A DNA stretch of 64,000 nucleotides from Ectopseudomonas composti (GCF_001567565.1 NZ_LSSW01000002.1:1-64000); one strand, 5' to 3'. Positions 16,657-25,171 are shown, counted from the stretch's first letter. A program made the numbers and translations. Notes: generated from the letters alone by a model not told the origin.

Positions 16657-18155
16657 CAGAAACGCTCCAGTTCCGGGAAGGGCAGTTGGCCGTGGTGCAC
16701 GTGCATCGCGCCGAATTCGGCGCAGCGGTGCAGGGTGGGGATGTTCTTGCCCGGATTGAGCAGGCCGCCGGGGTCGAACGCCGCCTTCACCGCGTGGAAC
16801 AGGGTGATCTCGTCGCTGTTGAACTGCGCGCACATCTGGTTGATCTTCTCGCGGCCCACGCCGTGCTCGCCGGTGATGCTGCCGCCGACCTTGACGCAGA
16901 GTTCGAGGATCTTGCCGCCGATGGCTTCGGCGCGCTCCAGCTCGCCGGGTACGTTGGCATCGAAGAGGATCAGGGGGTGCATGTTGCCGTCGCCGGCGTG
17001 GAACACGTTGGCCACGCGCAGGCCATATTCCTCGGACAGCTCGGCGATGCCGCGCAGCACGCCCGGTAGCTCGCGGCGCGGAATGGTGCCGTCCATGCAG
17101 TAGTAGTCCGGCGAGATGCGCCCGACCGCCGGGAAGGCGTTCTTGCGCCCGGCCCAGAATTTCACCCGTTCGGCTTCGTCACGGGCCAGGCGCACTTCGG
17201 TGGCGCCGGCTTTCTCCAGCACCTCGCGCACGCGCTCGCAGTCATCGGCGACGTCGGCTTCCACGCCGTCCAGCTCGCAGAGCAGAATGGCTTCGGCCTC
17301 CACCGGGTAGCCGGCGTGGATAAAGTCTTCGGCGGCGCGAATGGCCAGGTTGTCCATCATCTCCAGGCCGCCGGGGATGATGCCGGCGGCGATGATGTCA
17401 CCGACCGCGCGGCCGGCCTTTTCCACCGAGTCGAAGGCGGCCAGCAGGACCTTGGCCACCTGCGGCTTGGGCAACAGCTTGACCGTCACCTCGGTGACGA
17501 TACCGAGCATGCCCTCGGAGCCGGTGAACAGCGCCAACAGGTCGAACCCCGGCGCGTCCAGCGCGTCGCTACCGAGGGTCATGAACTCACCTTCGACGGT
17601 GAGGATGTCGACCTTGAGCAGGTTGTGCACGGTCAGGCCGTATTTCAGGCAGTGCACGCCACCGGCGTTTTCGGCGACGTTACCGCCGATCGAGCAGGCG
17701 ATCTGCGAGGACGGGTCCGGGGCGTAATACAGCTCGAAGGGCGCGGCGGCCTGGGAGATCGCCAGGTTGCGCACACCGGGCTGGACCCGGGCGAAGCGGC
17801 CTTCGCGGTTGATCTCGAGGATCTGGTTGAAGCGCGCCATGACCAGCAGGATGCCTTTCTCCAGCGGCAGCGCACCGCCGGACAGGCCGGTGCCGGCGCC
17901 GCGCGCCACCACTGGCACGCCGCGGGCATGACAGAGCTTGAGCAACTGCTGCACCTGCTCGATGCGTTCGGGCAGCACCACCAGCATGGGCGTGGTGCGG
18001 TAGGCGGACAGGCCATCGCACTCGTAGGGCTTGAGGTCTTCCTGGGTGTGCAGGATGTCGAGACCGGGCAGGCACTGACGCAACTCCGTCAGCAGGGCGG
18101 CCTTGTCGACCTCGGGTAGCGCGCCGTCGACGCGCTCGTCGTACAGAATGCTCAT
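16656..18155 (-). CDS. glcD: Glycolate oxidase catalytic subunit GlcD
   Basis: The FAD-containing catalytic subunit that oxidises glycolate (and D-lactate) to glyoxylate, 499 residues, the normal length. The FAD-binding motif is VVARGAGTGLSGGALPLEKG around residue 75, followed by PDPSSQIACSIGGNVAENAGG. The C-terminal catalytic domain has GDGNMHPLILFD and GSITGEHGVGREK, where the conserved His and Glu line the active site. It is the first gene of the minus-strand glc operon, starting about 240 bp from the divergent glcC, with the GlcC operators between. Confidence 0.97.
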   Translation of the reverse strand: MSILYDERVDGALPEVDKAALLTELRQCLPGLDILHTQEDLKPYECDGLSAYRTTPMLVVLPERIEQVQQLLKLCHARGVPVVARGAGTGLSGGALPLEKGILLVMARFNQILEINREGRFARVQPGVRNLAISQAAAPFELYYAPDPSSQIACSIGGNVAENAGGVHCLKYGLTVHNLLKVDILTVEGEFMTLGSDALDAPGFDLLALFTGSEGMLGIVTEVTVKLLPKPQVAKVLLAAFDSVEKAGRAVGDIIAAGIIPGGLEMMDNLAIRAAEDFIHAGYPVEAEAILLCELDGVEADVADDCERVREVLEKAGATEVRLARDEAERVKFWAGRKNAFPAVGRISPDYYCMDGTIPRRELPGVLRGIAELSEEYGLRVANVFHAGDGNMHPLILFDANVPGELERAEAIGGKILELCVKVGGSITGEHGVGREKINQMCAQFNSDEITLFHAVKAAFDPGGLLNPGKNIPTLHRCAEFGAMHVHHGQLPFPELERF

Positions 18156-18254
18156 GGCAGGCTCAATCGTGAACGTTGTTTTTATGGATGGTCATGCTGC
18201 GACCATGCGCCGCATCTTCAGCCTGCCTTCGTCTATCAGTCCATCGTCTTCCAT

Positions 18255-18269
18255 ACTGGTAGGACCAGT
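18255..18269. promoter_or_regulatory. GlcC operator 1 (TGGT-N3-ACCA)
   Basis: ACTGGT-AGG-ACCAGT, a perfect 6-bp inverted repeat with 3-bp centre. It is 99 bp upstream of the glcD start and matches the FadR/LldR-branch GntR operator consensus. Confidence 0.75.
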
Positions 18270-18361
18270 TTCTTTCTCCAGGCTTTCACACCAAAGTCTC
18301 TAAAGCGCTTATTCTCTTGAGCCTTGCTGGTCGATCCAGGGCGGATCGGGCAGGGTTGTTG

Positions 18362-18378
18362 AACTGGTACGACCAGTT
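18362..18378. promoter_or_regulatory. GlcC operator 2 (TGGT-N3-ACCA)
   Basis: AACTGGT-ACG-ACCAGTT, a perfect 7-bp inverted repeat, 14 bp upstream of the glcC ATG. The position would allow autoregulation of glcC. The two operators are 107 bp apart centre to centre, about ten helical turns. Confidence 0.78.
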
Positions 18379-18392
18379 ATGACGAGGGCGAA

Positions 18393-19166
18393 ATGGACGC
18401 GAATCTGAACGCCGCACGACGGCAGGTGAGTGATGTGGTCGCCGAACGTATCGAGCGGCTGATCGTCGATGGTGTGCTCAAGGTCGGGCAGCCGCTGCCA
18501 TCGGAGCGGCGCCTGTGCGAGAAGCTGGGCATCTCCCGCTCGGCGCTGCGCGAAGGGCTCAAGGTGCTGCGCGGGCGCGGCATCATCGAGACCGCGCAGG
18601 GCCGCGATTCACGCGTGGCCAAGCTCAGCGGCGAGCGCGACGCCAGCCCGCTGATGCATCTGTTCGGTTCGCAGCCGCGCACGCTCTACGACCTGCTGGA
18701 GGTACGCGGCCTACTCGAAGGCGAGTCGGCGCGGTTGGCGGCGCTGCGTGGCACCGATGCGGATTTCGTCCTGCTGACCCGGCGTTACGAAGAGATGCTC
18801 GCCGCGCACACCCAGGAGAACCCGGTCGACCCGCGCGAGCATGCGCGTCTCGACCATGCCTTCCACCTGGCCATCTGCGAGGCTTCGCACAACCCGGTGC
18901 TGGTGCACACCCTGCAGTCGCTGACCGACCTGATGCTCAGCACCGTGTTCGCCTCGGTGAACAACCTCTATCACCGCCCGGCGCAGAAGCGTCAGATCGA
19001 CCGCCAGCACTCGCGGCTGTACCACGCGGTGATCGAACGCCTGCCGGAGCAGGCCCAGCGTGCCGCGCGTGATCACATCAACAGCATTCGTGACAACCTG
19101 CAGGAGATCGAGCAGGAAGAGCAGCGCCTGGTGCGCGCCACCATGCGTCTGGAAGGCTGGGCGTAG
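18393..19166 (+). CDS. glcC: Glycolate operon regulator GlcC (GntR/FadR family)
   Basis: A 257-residue regulator of the FadR branch. The N-terminal winged HTH at about residues 8-75 contains GQPLPSERRLCEKLGISRSALREGLKVLRGRGII, the GntR signature. The C-terminal all-helical FCD ligand domain carries metal-ligand His residues (DHAFHLAICEASHN and later H in RAARDHINSI). E. coli GlcC activates glcDEFGBA in the presence of glycolate; the same divergent arrangement and paired operators suggest the same role. Confidence 0.93.
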   Translation: MDANLNAARRQVSDVVAERIERLIVDGVLKVGQPLPSERRLCEKLGISRSALREGLKVLRGRGIIETAQGRDSRVAKLSGERDASPLMHLFGSQPRTLYDLLEVRGLLEGESARLAALRGTDADFVLLTRRYEEMLAAHTQENPVDPREHARLDHAFHLAICEASHNPVLVHTLQSLTDLMLSTVFASVNNLYHRPAQKRQIDRQHSRLYHAVIERLPEQAQRAARDHINSIRDNLQEIEQEEQRLVRATMRLEGWA

Positions 19167-19186
19167 GGCGGGTTAAACCCGCCCTA
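19164..19186 (+). terminator. Palindromic hairpin after glcC
   Basis: TAGGGCGGG at 19164-19172 pairs perfectly with CCCGCCCTA at 19178-19186. It starts within the glcC stop codon. The tail (CATATTTG) has few T's, so this may be a bidirectional attenuator between convergent glcC and flgA. It is also a common dispersed motif in Pseudomonas. Confidence 0.5.
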
Positions 19187-19264
19187 CATATTTGTGGGAG
19201 GGGCTTTAGCCGCGACCCGCCAGACCCGCTCGCCGCTGAAGCGCCTTCCAGGTGGTGTGGCACT

Positions 19265-20080
19265 CTACCTGAAGGTGCTGGTCACCACGCCTTCTTCCAC
19301 CACCTGCGCCTCGATCACTTTCTGGCTGCCGAGGTTGCGCACGCGGATCACTTCGCCTTCGCGACCATTGGCCAGCGCCTCGCCGGTGGCCGAGGCGGAG
19401 ATGCCGTCCTGGCTGGCGACGATGGTCACCTGCTGGCCACGGCGAACCAGCAGCGGCGCGGCCAGCAGGTTCGGCGCGATCAACTGGCCGGCGCGCACGC
19501 GGCGCTTGGCGCCCTGACCGATGACATCGGCGGCGTCGCTGTAGAAGCCGCGCGGCGTCTTGCCGATATTCACCTCCTGCATCTGCAACTGCTCGGCCGT
19601 GATGGTCTGGCCGCGCTCGATCACGCGCGCGGCATGCACCACCGGCAGGAATACGCTGGCCTGCACCAGTGCGGTGACGCTCCAGCCCGGGTTGTCTGCA
19701 CAGCTCAGCTCCAGACGTTGGCGTGACAGCGGCGAGAGATCGCTGCTGCTGGCCGTCACGCTCGGCATCTGGGTGCAGGCTGGCAGGCGGTCGGCGCTAT
19801 TGAGCAGGCTGGTGTCGAGCCTGTGGCGTTGGCCTTGCCAGGCCTGGCGACTGGCTTCTTCGGCGAGCTTGTCCCGCATGTACGTGGCCACCGCCTGGTC
19901 GATCTGGCTGGCAGCTGTCGCCTCGACCTGCGCGGTCGCCGAGGTGCATACGGCGAAGAGGAAAAGCAGCGACGCGCAGGCGGAAAAAACCTTTCCGCTT
20001 TTATTCCTGGCGCCTGCTCGATGCGGAAAAAGGGCGACACAGAAGCCCCTGATTGATCTTGAAAATCCCTGATAAATCAA
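19265..20080 (-). CDS. flgA: Flagellar P-ring assembly chaperone FlgA
   Basis: A periplasmic chaperone for FlgI in P-ring assembly. The C-terminal SAF-type domain is plain (AARVIERGQTITAEQLQMQEVNIGK, then GQLIAPNLLAAPLLVRRGQQVTIVA), and the product ends VEEGVVTSTFR. A signal peptide with hydrophobic core SLLFLFAVCTSATA precedes VEA. The start is uncertain: the frame opens at a TTG at 20080 and I see no nearer ATG before the signal peptide. It is divergent from flgB with about 80 bp between. FlgA is commonly located beside flgB, and beside flgMN, which are missing here. Confidence 0.88.
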   Translation of the reverse strand: MIYQGFSRSIRGFCVALFPHRAGARNKSGKVFSACASLLFLFAVCTSATAQVEATAASQIDQAVATYMRDKLAEEASRQAWQGQRHRLDTSLLNSADRLPACTQMPSVTASSSDLSPLSRQRLELSCADNPGWSVTALVQASVFLPVVHAARVIERGQTITAEQLQMQEVNIGKTPRGFYSDAADVIGQGAKRRVRAGQLIAPNLLAAPLLVRRGQQVTIVASQDGISASATGEALANGREGEVIRVRNLGSQKVIEAQVVEEGVVTSTFR

Positions 20081-20104
20081 TGGAATACGGCTCTCTCATG
20101 GGTT

Positions 20105-20120
20105 GGGCACGCTTTGTGCT
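20105..20120 (+). promoter_or_regulatory. Candidate sigma-54 promoter of flgB operon
   Basis: GGGCAC-GCTTT-GTGCT has GG and GC at exactly the RpoN -24/-12 spacing and matches 8 of 10 defined consensus bases (T1 and T12 replaced by G). It lies 42 bp upstream of the flgB ATG. Weaker than the fliD promoter at 441. Confidence 0.5.
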
Positions 20121-20161
20121 CAAGGCACCTGGGCACAACCTTGGGTTAAGGGTACCGGTGA

Positions 20162-20515
20162 ATGAGTATACGGATTGATGACGTGGTGGGCCTGCACTCG
20201 CGGGCCATCGAGCTGCGCATGCAGCGCAGCGAGATTCTCGCCGCCAACCTGGCCAACGAAGACACGCCGGGCTTTCTCGCCCGTGACATAGACTTCGCCG
20301 GCGAGATGCAGCGCCTCGACCCGCAGCAAGCGTTCACTGCCAGCACGGCGGATCTCAAGTACCGCGTGCCGACCCAGCCGTCGCAGGACGGCAATAGCGT
20401 CGAGTTGAGTGTGGAACAGGCCGCGTTCTCCAAGAACAGCATGGACTTCCAGACCAGCCTGACCTTTCTCAGCATGAAATTCCGCGGTCTGAAACAGGCC
20501 ATCGAGGGACGCTGA
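20162..20515 (+). CDS. flgB: Flagellar proximal rod protein FlgB
   Basis: A 117-residue proximal rod subunit secreted by the flagellar export apparatus. The N-terminal pattern LHSRAIELRMQRSEILAANLANEDTPGFLARDIDF is the rod/hook-family signature (ANLANxxTPGY/F). The C-terminal half has the other amphipathic helix. It is the first gene of the plus-strand flg operon, with a 2-nt gap to flgC. Confidence 0.94.
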   Translation: MSIRIDDVVGLHSRAIELRMQRSEILAANLANEDTPGFLARDIDFAGEMQRLDPQQAFTASTADLKYRVPTQPSQDGNSVELSVEQAAFSKNSMDFQTSLTFLSMKFRGLKQAIEGR

Positions 20516-20517
20516 TC

Positions 20518-20946
20518 ATGGCTTTCGACTCCATCTACCGTATCGCCGGCTCGTCGATGAATGCGCAGACCGTGCGCCTCAACACCGTCGCCAGCAACCT
20601 GGCCAACGCCGACTCGGCCGCGGCCAGTGCCGATGACGTTTACCAGGCGCGCAAGCCGGTGTTCGCCGCCGTCTACAACAACGACCAGCTGACCCGCAGC
20701 GCCGGTATGGGCGGCGCGCATGTGCAGGTGCTCGATGTGGTCACGGCCGGTCGTGAGCCGGTACGCCGTTATGAGCCGGACAACCCGCTGGCCGACGACC
20801 AGGGCTACGTGTTCTACGCCGATATCGACCAGATCGAGGAAATGACCGACATGATGTCGGCCACCCGCAGTTTCGAGACCAGTGTCGAGGTGCTCAACCG
20901 CCTGAAAAGCATGCAGCAAGGTCTGCTCAAGCTCGGAGAATCCTGA
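20518..20946 (+). CDS. flgC: Flagellar proximal rod protein FlgC
   Basis: A 142-residue rod subunit. It begins FDSIYRIAGSSMNAQTVRLNTVASNLANADS and ends with the conserved SATRSFETSVEVLNRLKSMQQ helix, both diagnostic of FlgC. Its last base overlaps the flgD ATG, so translation is coupled. Confidence 0.95.
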   Translation: MAFDSIYRIAGSSMNAQTVRLNTVASNLANADSAAASADDVYQARKPVFAAVYNNDQLTRSAGMGGAHVQVLDVVTAGREPVRRYEPDNPLADDQGYVFYADIDQIEEMTDMMSATRSFETSVEVLNRLKSMQQGLLKLGES

Positions 20947-21623
20947 TGGCAGCGGTCAGCAACAACAGCCAGAACAACCCTGCCTACGGTATCGACGAGG
21001 CGGTGAAACAGTCGGTCAACGTCAGTGACGCGACCCAGCTGGAAAACAACTTCCTCACCCTGATGGTCGCGCAGATCCAGAACCAGGACCCGACCAAGCC
21101 GGTGGACAGCACCGAGTTCCTCAACCAGTTCGCCGCCATGAGTCAGGTCAAGAGCCTGGAAAACATGGCCTCGCTGAGCAAGAGCAACCTGGTGCTGCTG
21201 GACAACCTGCAGACCCTCACCGCCTCAGGCCTGGTCGGCCAGGAGGTGAAGGTGGCGACCGAGCAGCTGGAGCTGAACCAGGACAAGGTCAGGGGCGAGA
21301 TCAACCTGGAGCATGCCGCCGGCGCGTTGGCCCTGGTGCTGACCGATAGCAACGGCGTGAAGAAGGAGATCGACCTCGGCTCTCAGGCGCCGGGGAGCGT
21401 CCAGTTCGAGCTGGACCCCAAGGCCCTTGGCCTGGCGCCGGGCAGCTACAAGGTCGAGGTCAAGAGCGACAGTGGCGAGTACCCCAAGGTCGAGGTGGCC
21501 GGGCGCGTTACCCAGGTGCGCGTCAGCGCCGAAGGCCCGGTACTGGAAGTCGTCGGCGTTGGCTCCGTGCCCTTTTACAACATCACCGAATTCGGCCAGA
21601 CGCAGACCGCCGGTCTGCTCTGA
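20946..21623 (+). CDS. flgD: Flagellar hook cap protein FlgD
   Basis: A scaffold at the tip of the growing hook, removed in the finished flagellum; 225 residues. The N-terminal export/cap region contains NNFLTLMVAQIQNQDPTKPVDSTEFLNQFAAMSQVKSLENM, the FlgD hallmark. The C-terminal part folds into FlgD Ig-like and tudor domains (about residues 85-215). It overlaps flgC and is followed by flgE after 36 bp. Confidence 0.95.
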   Translation: MAAVSNNSQNNPAYGIDEAVKQSVNVSDATQLENNFLTLMVAQIQNQDPTKPVDSTEFLNQFAAMSQVKSLENMASLSKSNLVLLDNLQTLTASGLVGQEVKVATEQLELNQDKVRGEINLEHAAGALALVLTDSNGVKKEIDLGSQAPGSVQFELDPKALGLAPGSYKVEVKSDSGEYPKVEVAGRVTQVRVSAEGPVLEVVGVGSVPFYNITEFGQTQTAGLL

Positions 21624-21659
21624 ACCTTCCCGCTCGTTCAATTCAAGGGTCCAGTCGCC

Positions 21660-22847
21660 ATGAGTTTCAATATCGCCATGACCGGCCTCAGCGCCGTCAA
21701 CGAACAGCTCAACACCATCAGCCACAACATCGCCAACGCCGGCACCACCGGTTTCAAGTCGTCGCGCACCGAGTTCGGCAGCATCTACGCCGACAGCCAG
21801 GCGATGGGCGTCGAGGTGCTGGCCACCACCCAGAGCATCAGCCAGGGCGGTTCCCTGGTGACCACCGGGCGCAGCCTGGACCTGGCGATTTCCGGCGGCG
21901 GTTTCTTCGTCACCCGCGACACCAATGGCGACCTGAGCTACACCCGCGCCGGCGTGTTCGGCGCCGACAAGGACAACAACATCGTCAACGCCGCCGGGCA
22001 GACCCTGCAGGGTTATCCGGTGGACGCCGCCGGCAACCTGCTGGTCGGCGCCATGGGCGACCTGCAGCTGCAGAACGCCAACCTGCCGGCCCGCGCCACC
22101 GACACCCTGGCCTTCGTCATGAACCTGGACTCCAACCAGACGGTGCCGGCCACTGCGCCGTTCGACCCGGCGGACGTCAACACCTACAACTCCACCTACA
22201 CCACCAAGGTGTTCGACTCCCAGGGCAAGGAACACACCCTCACCCAGTACTTCGTGAAGACCGGTGACAACACCTGGGCTGCCCATTACTACCAGGGCAA
22301 CACTGCCGTCGGCGGCCCGCAGGCGTTGACCTTCGGCACCAACGGCACGCTGACCGCGCCGGCCGGTCCGGTCAACGTCGGTTTCGCCCTGCCCGGTGTC
22401 GACCCGATGGCGATCGCCATCGACTACAGCAACTCCAGCCAGTACGGCTCCGATTTCGTCGTCACCAGCAACCGCGCCAGCGGTTATGCCGCGGGCGAGC
22501 AGACCGGCCTGTCGGTGGAGAAGGACGGCATGGTCTACGCCAACTACAGCAACGGCCAGCGCATGCTCCAGGGCCAGGTGGCACTGGCCACCTTCGCCAA
22601 TGCCGGCGGCCTGAAGAACATCAGCGGCACCGCCTGGGTGGAGACCGCCGATTCCGGCGCCGCGCTGATCGGTGTGCCGGGTGTCGGCCCATTCGGTGAG
22701 CTGGTGGCCGGTTCGCTGGAGAACTCCAACGTCGACCTGACGCAACAATTGGTCGGCCTGATGGAGGGCCAGCGCAACTACCAGGCCAACACCAAGGTGC
22801 TGACCACCAACAAAGAACTCACCCAAGTGCTGTTCGGCGCGATCTGA
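21660..22847 (+). CDS. flgE: Flagellar hook protein FlgE
   Basis: The structural subunit of the hook, 395 residues. It has the N-terminal SFNIAMTGLSAVNEQLNTISHNIANAGTTGFK motif and the C-terminal helix ELVAGSLENSNVDLTQQLVGLMEGQRNYQANTKVLTT, with a central FlgE D2-type beta domain. The length is close to the lateral and E. coli hook proteins, and polar Pseudomonas FlgE is commonly longer, which again suggests a second system; I have not compared alignments. Confidence 0.95.
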   Translation: MSFNIAMTGLSAVNEQLNTISHNIANAGTTGFKSSRTEFGSIYADSQAMGVEVLATTQSISQGGSLVTTGRSLDLAISGGGFFVTRDTNGDLSYTRAGVFGADKDNNIVNAAGQTLQGYPVDAAGNLLVGAMGDLQLQNANLPARATDTLAFVMNLDSNQTVPATAPFDPADVNTYNSTYTTKVFDSQGKEHTLTQYFVKTGDNTWAAHYYQGNTAVGGPQALTFGTNGTLTAPAGPVNVGFALPGVDPMAIAIDYSNSSQYGSDFVVTSNRASGYAAGEQTGLSVEKDGMVYANYSNGQRMLQGQVALATFANAGGLKNISGTAWVETADSGAALIGVPGVGPFGELVAGSLENSNVDLTQQLVGLMEGQRNYQANTKVLTTNKELTQVLFGAI

Positions 22848-22856
22848 GGCTGACCC

Positions 22857-23588
22857 ATGGACCGTCTCGGCTACACCGCCATGACCGCTGCCAGCCGCAC
22901 CATGAGTTCGCTCACGGTGCGCGCCAACAACCTGGCCAACGTCAACACACCCGGTTTCCGCGCCGATCTGGAACAGGCCCAGGCCGTTGCCGTGGAAGGC
23001 TACGGCTACGACAGCCGGCACCTGGCGCGGGTCAAGAACAACGGCGTCAACCTGGCGCCCGGTGAGCTGATGGCCACCGGCCGCGACCTCGACGTGGCGA
23101 TCCAGGGCCGTGGCCTGTTCGCCGTCGAGGGCGATGACGGCGCCGAGCGCTACACCCGCAACGGTGCGCTGCAGGTCGATGCCGAGCTGCGCCTGACCCT
23201 GAACGGCCGCGCCGTGCTGGGCGAGGGTGGCCCCATCGTGCTGCCCGAATACGACAGCCTGCATATCGGCCGTGACGGCACCGTGTCGGTGATCCCGCGC
23301 GGTGATTTCGTGACCGCCGAGGTCGACCGCATCCGCGTGGTCGACGTCGATGCCGCCGACCTGAGCAAGGATGCCAGCGGCCTGTTGCTGCGCAGCGATG
23401 GCCAGCCGGCCGAGGATATGGAAGCGCCGGTACTGGTGTCCGGCTACCTGGAAGCGAGCAACGTCGGTGCCATCGACCAGCTGGTGGCGACCATGAGCCT
23501 GAACCGGCTGTTCGAGACCCAGGTGAAGATGATGAAGGCCGCCGAGGACCTGTCCGAAGCCGGCAACCGGATGATTCGCGGCAGTTGA
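22857..23588 (+). CDS. flgF: Flagellar proximal rod protein FlgF
   Basis: A 243-residue rod subunit of the hook/rod family. It begins MDRLGYTAMTAASRTMSSLTVRANNLANVNTPGFRADLEQAQA and ends with EASNVGAIDQLVATMSLNRLFETQVKMMK. It is 9 bp downstream of flgE. A 129-bp gap with two palindromic repeats separates it from flgG. Confidence 0.94.
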   Translation: MDRLGYTAMTAASRTMSSLTVRANNLANVNTPGFRADLEQAQAVAVEGYGYDSRHLARVKNNGVNLAPGELMATGRDLDVAIQGRGLFAVEGDDGAERYTRNGALQVDAELRLTLNGRAVLGEGGPIVLPEYDSLHIGRDGTVSVIPRGDFVTAEVDRIRVVDVDAADLSKDASGLLLRSDGQPAEDMEAPVLVSGYLEASNVGAIDQLVATMSLNRLFETQVKMMKAAEDLSEAGNRMIRGS

Positions 23589-23602
23589 TGGGGACGGCCG
23601 TA

Positions 23603-23621
23603 GGGTGGGTTTCAGCCCACC
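23603..23621 (+). repeat. Short palindrome GGTGGGTTTCAGCCCACC
   Basis: GGTGGG and CCCACC flank a 6-nt loop right after the flgF stop codon. It lies 32 bp before the larger repeat at 23653 and may stabilise the 3' end of the flgF message. Confidence 0.55.
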
Positions 23622-23652
23622 GGCTCGCCCTGGGGTTGAAAGCACACGACGA

Positions 23653-23703
23653 GTAGCCCGGATGCAATCCGGGAACGATTTCCCCGGAGCGCATCCGGGC
23701 TAC
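23653..23703. repeat. Extragenic palindromic repeat, GTAGCCCGGATG family
   Basis: GTAGCCCGGATGCAATCCGGG faces CCGGAGCGCATCCGGGCTAC. It is the same family as 14315-14374, here inside an operon, just before the flgG ribosome binding site GAGGAG. Confidence 0.8.
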
Positions 23704-23717
23704 AGAGGAGACACGAC

Positions 23718-24503
23718 ATGAGTTCCGCACTTTGGGTCAGCAAGACCGGCCTGGCCGCCCAGGACAAGGCCATGAGCGCCGTGGCCAACAACCTGGCCAA
23801 CGTCAACACCAACGGCTTCAAGAGCGACCGCGTGGTGTTCGAGGACCTGTTCTACGCCATCGAGTTACAACCAGGCGCGCAGGCTGATGAGGTCAACACC
23901 GTACCCTCGGGCATCCAGCTCGGCAGTGGCGTGCGCGTGGCCGGTACGCAGAAGGTGTTCACCGAAGGCAGCATCCAGACCACCGGCCAGCCGATGGACC
24001 TGGCGATCATCGGTGCCGGTTTCTTCCAGGTGGAAGCGCCCAACGGCGACATCTACTACACCGAGAACGGCCAGCTGCAGCTCAACGCCGAAGGCATGAT
24101 CGTCAATTCCCAGGGCCTGCCGCTGACCCCGGCCATCGAAGTGCCGGCCGGTAGCAGCCGCTTCACCGTGGGCAGCGACGGCATCGTCACCGCCGTGCTG
24201 GCGGGCGACACCCTGCCATCGGAGCTGGGCCAGATCACCCTGGTCAACTTCACCAATCCGGGCGGCCTCGAAGCCCTCGGCGGCAACCTCTACCGCGAGA
24301 CGGTGGCCAGCGGTGAGCCGGTCGAAGGCGTGCCGGGCGAAGAGGGCCTGGGCAATCTCAAGCAGGGCGTGCTCGAAGGCTCCAACGTACAGGTGGTCGA
24401 GGCCATGGTGGCGATGATCTCCATCCAGCGCGCCTACGAGGCCAACGCCAAGGTGCTCGACGCCGCGTCGGGCATGCAGCAGTTCCTCAACCAGACCGTG
24501 TGA
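23718..24503 (+). CDS. flgG: Flagellar distal rod protein FlgG
   Basis: The 261-residue distal rod subunit, the usual FlgG length. It begins SSALWVSKTGLAAQDKAMSAVANNLANVNTNGFKSDR and ends NVQVVEAMVAMISIQRAYEANAKVLDAASGMQQ, both typical. A good ribosome site (AGAGGAGACACGAC) lies before the ATG, so it can be translated independently even though the repeat separates it from flgF. Confidence 0.96.
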   Translation: MSSALWVSKTGLAAQDKAMSAVANNLANVNTNGFKSDRVVFEDLFYAIELQPGAQADEVNTVPSGIQLGSGVRVAGTQKVFTEGSIQTTGQPMDLAIIGAGFFQVEAPNGDIYYTENGQLQLNAEGMIVNSQGLPLTPAIEVPAGSSRFTVGSDGIVTAVLAGDTLPSELGQITLVNFTNPGGLEALGGNLYRETVASGEPVEGVPGEEGLGNLKQGVLEGSNVQVVEAMVAMISIQRAYEANAKVLDAASGMQQFLNQTV

Positions 24504-24508
24504 TCGTC

Positions 24509-25171
24509 ATGAAGCGCCTGATCCCGCTCGCTCTGTTTCTGGCCCTCGGCGGCTGCGCCAGTTTCAACGAGATGCTCCCCGACGAGGACTCCAGCCACTA
24601 CGAGCCCTTGCCGCTGGACTACAGCGTGCCGCCGACCACCGGCGGTGGGCTGTTTCGCAGCGGCTACAGCGGCTCGCTGATCGGCGACAGGCGTGCGGTG
24701 CGGGTCGGCGACATCCTTACTGTGGTGCTCGACGAGTCCACCCAGTCGAGCAAGAGCGCCGGCACCAGCTTCGGCAAGAAGTCCGGGGTTTCCGTGGGCA
24801 TCCCCACCGTGCTCGGCAAACAGTACGACCAGCTGGAGAGCTCCGCCGAGGCCGAGCGCGACTTCAACGGATCGGCGCGCAGCTCGCAGCAGAACACCCT
24901 GCGTGGCTCCATCGCCGTGACCGTGCACCAGGTGCTGCCCAACGGCACCCTGCTGATCAAGGGCGAGAAGGCCCTGCGCCTGAATCAGGGTGACGAGTAC
25001 ATCCGCCTGGTCGGCCTGGTGCGCATGGATGACATCAACCGCGCCAACCAGGTGTCCTCGCAGAACGTGGCCAACGCACGTATCTCCTACGCCGGCCGTG
25101 GCGTGCTCAACGACAGCAACTCGGCGGGCTGGCTGACGCGCTTCTTCACCCATCCGCTGTTCCCGCTCTGA
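24509..25171 (+). CDS. flgH: Flagellar L-ring lipoprotein FlgH
   Basis: An outer-membrane lipoprotein that forms the L-ring bushing, 220 residues. With the ATG at 24509 the signal sequence KRLIPLALFLALGGC ends in a lipobox with Cys at residue 16. A GTG at 24500 overlapping the flgG stop is an alternative. The body carries the FlgH signatures SLIGDRRAVRVGDILTVVLDE and VLPNGTLLIKGEKALRLNQG, ending IRLVGLVRMDDINRANQVSSQNVANARISYAG. Confidence 0.95.
   Translation: MKRLIPLALFLALGGCASFNEMLPDEDSSHYEPLPLDYSVPPTTGGGLFRSGYSGSLIGDRRAVRVGDILTVVLDESTQSSKSAGTSFGKKSGVSVGIPTVLGKQYDQLESSAEAERDFNGSARSSQQNTLRGSIAVTVHQVLPNGTLLIKGEKALRLNQGDEYIRLVGLVRMDDINRANQVSSQNVANARISYAGRGVLNDSNSAGWLTRFFTHPLFPL

Noticed and set aside
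14350..17103. 917-codon plus-strand frame across glcF, glcE and glcD
   Set aside because: It is complementary to three well-recognised glc genes and has no family features; a GC-rich antisense shadow.
21225..23645. 806-codon minus-strand frame across flgE-flgF
   Set aside because: Antisense shadow of flgD-flgF with His/Gly/Ala-rich composition and no domain.
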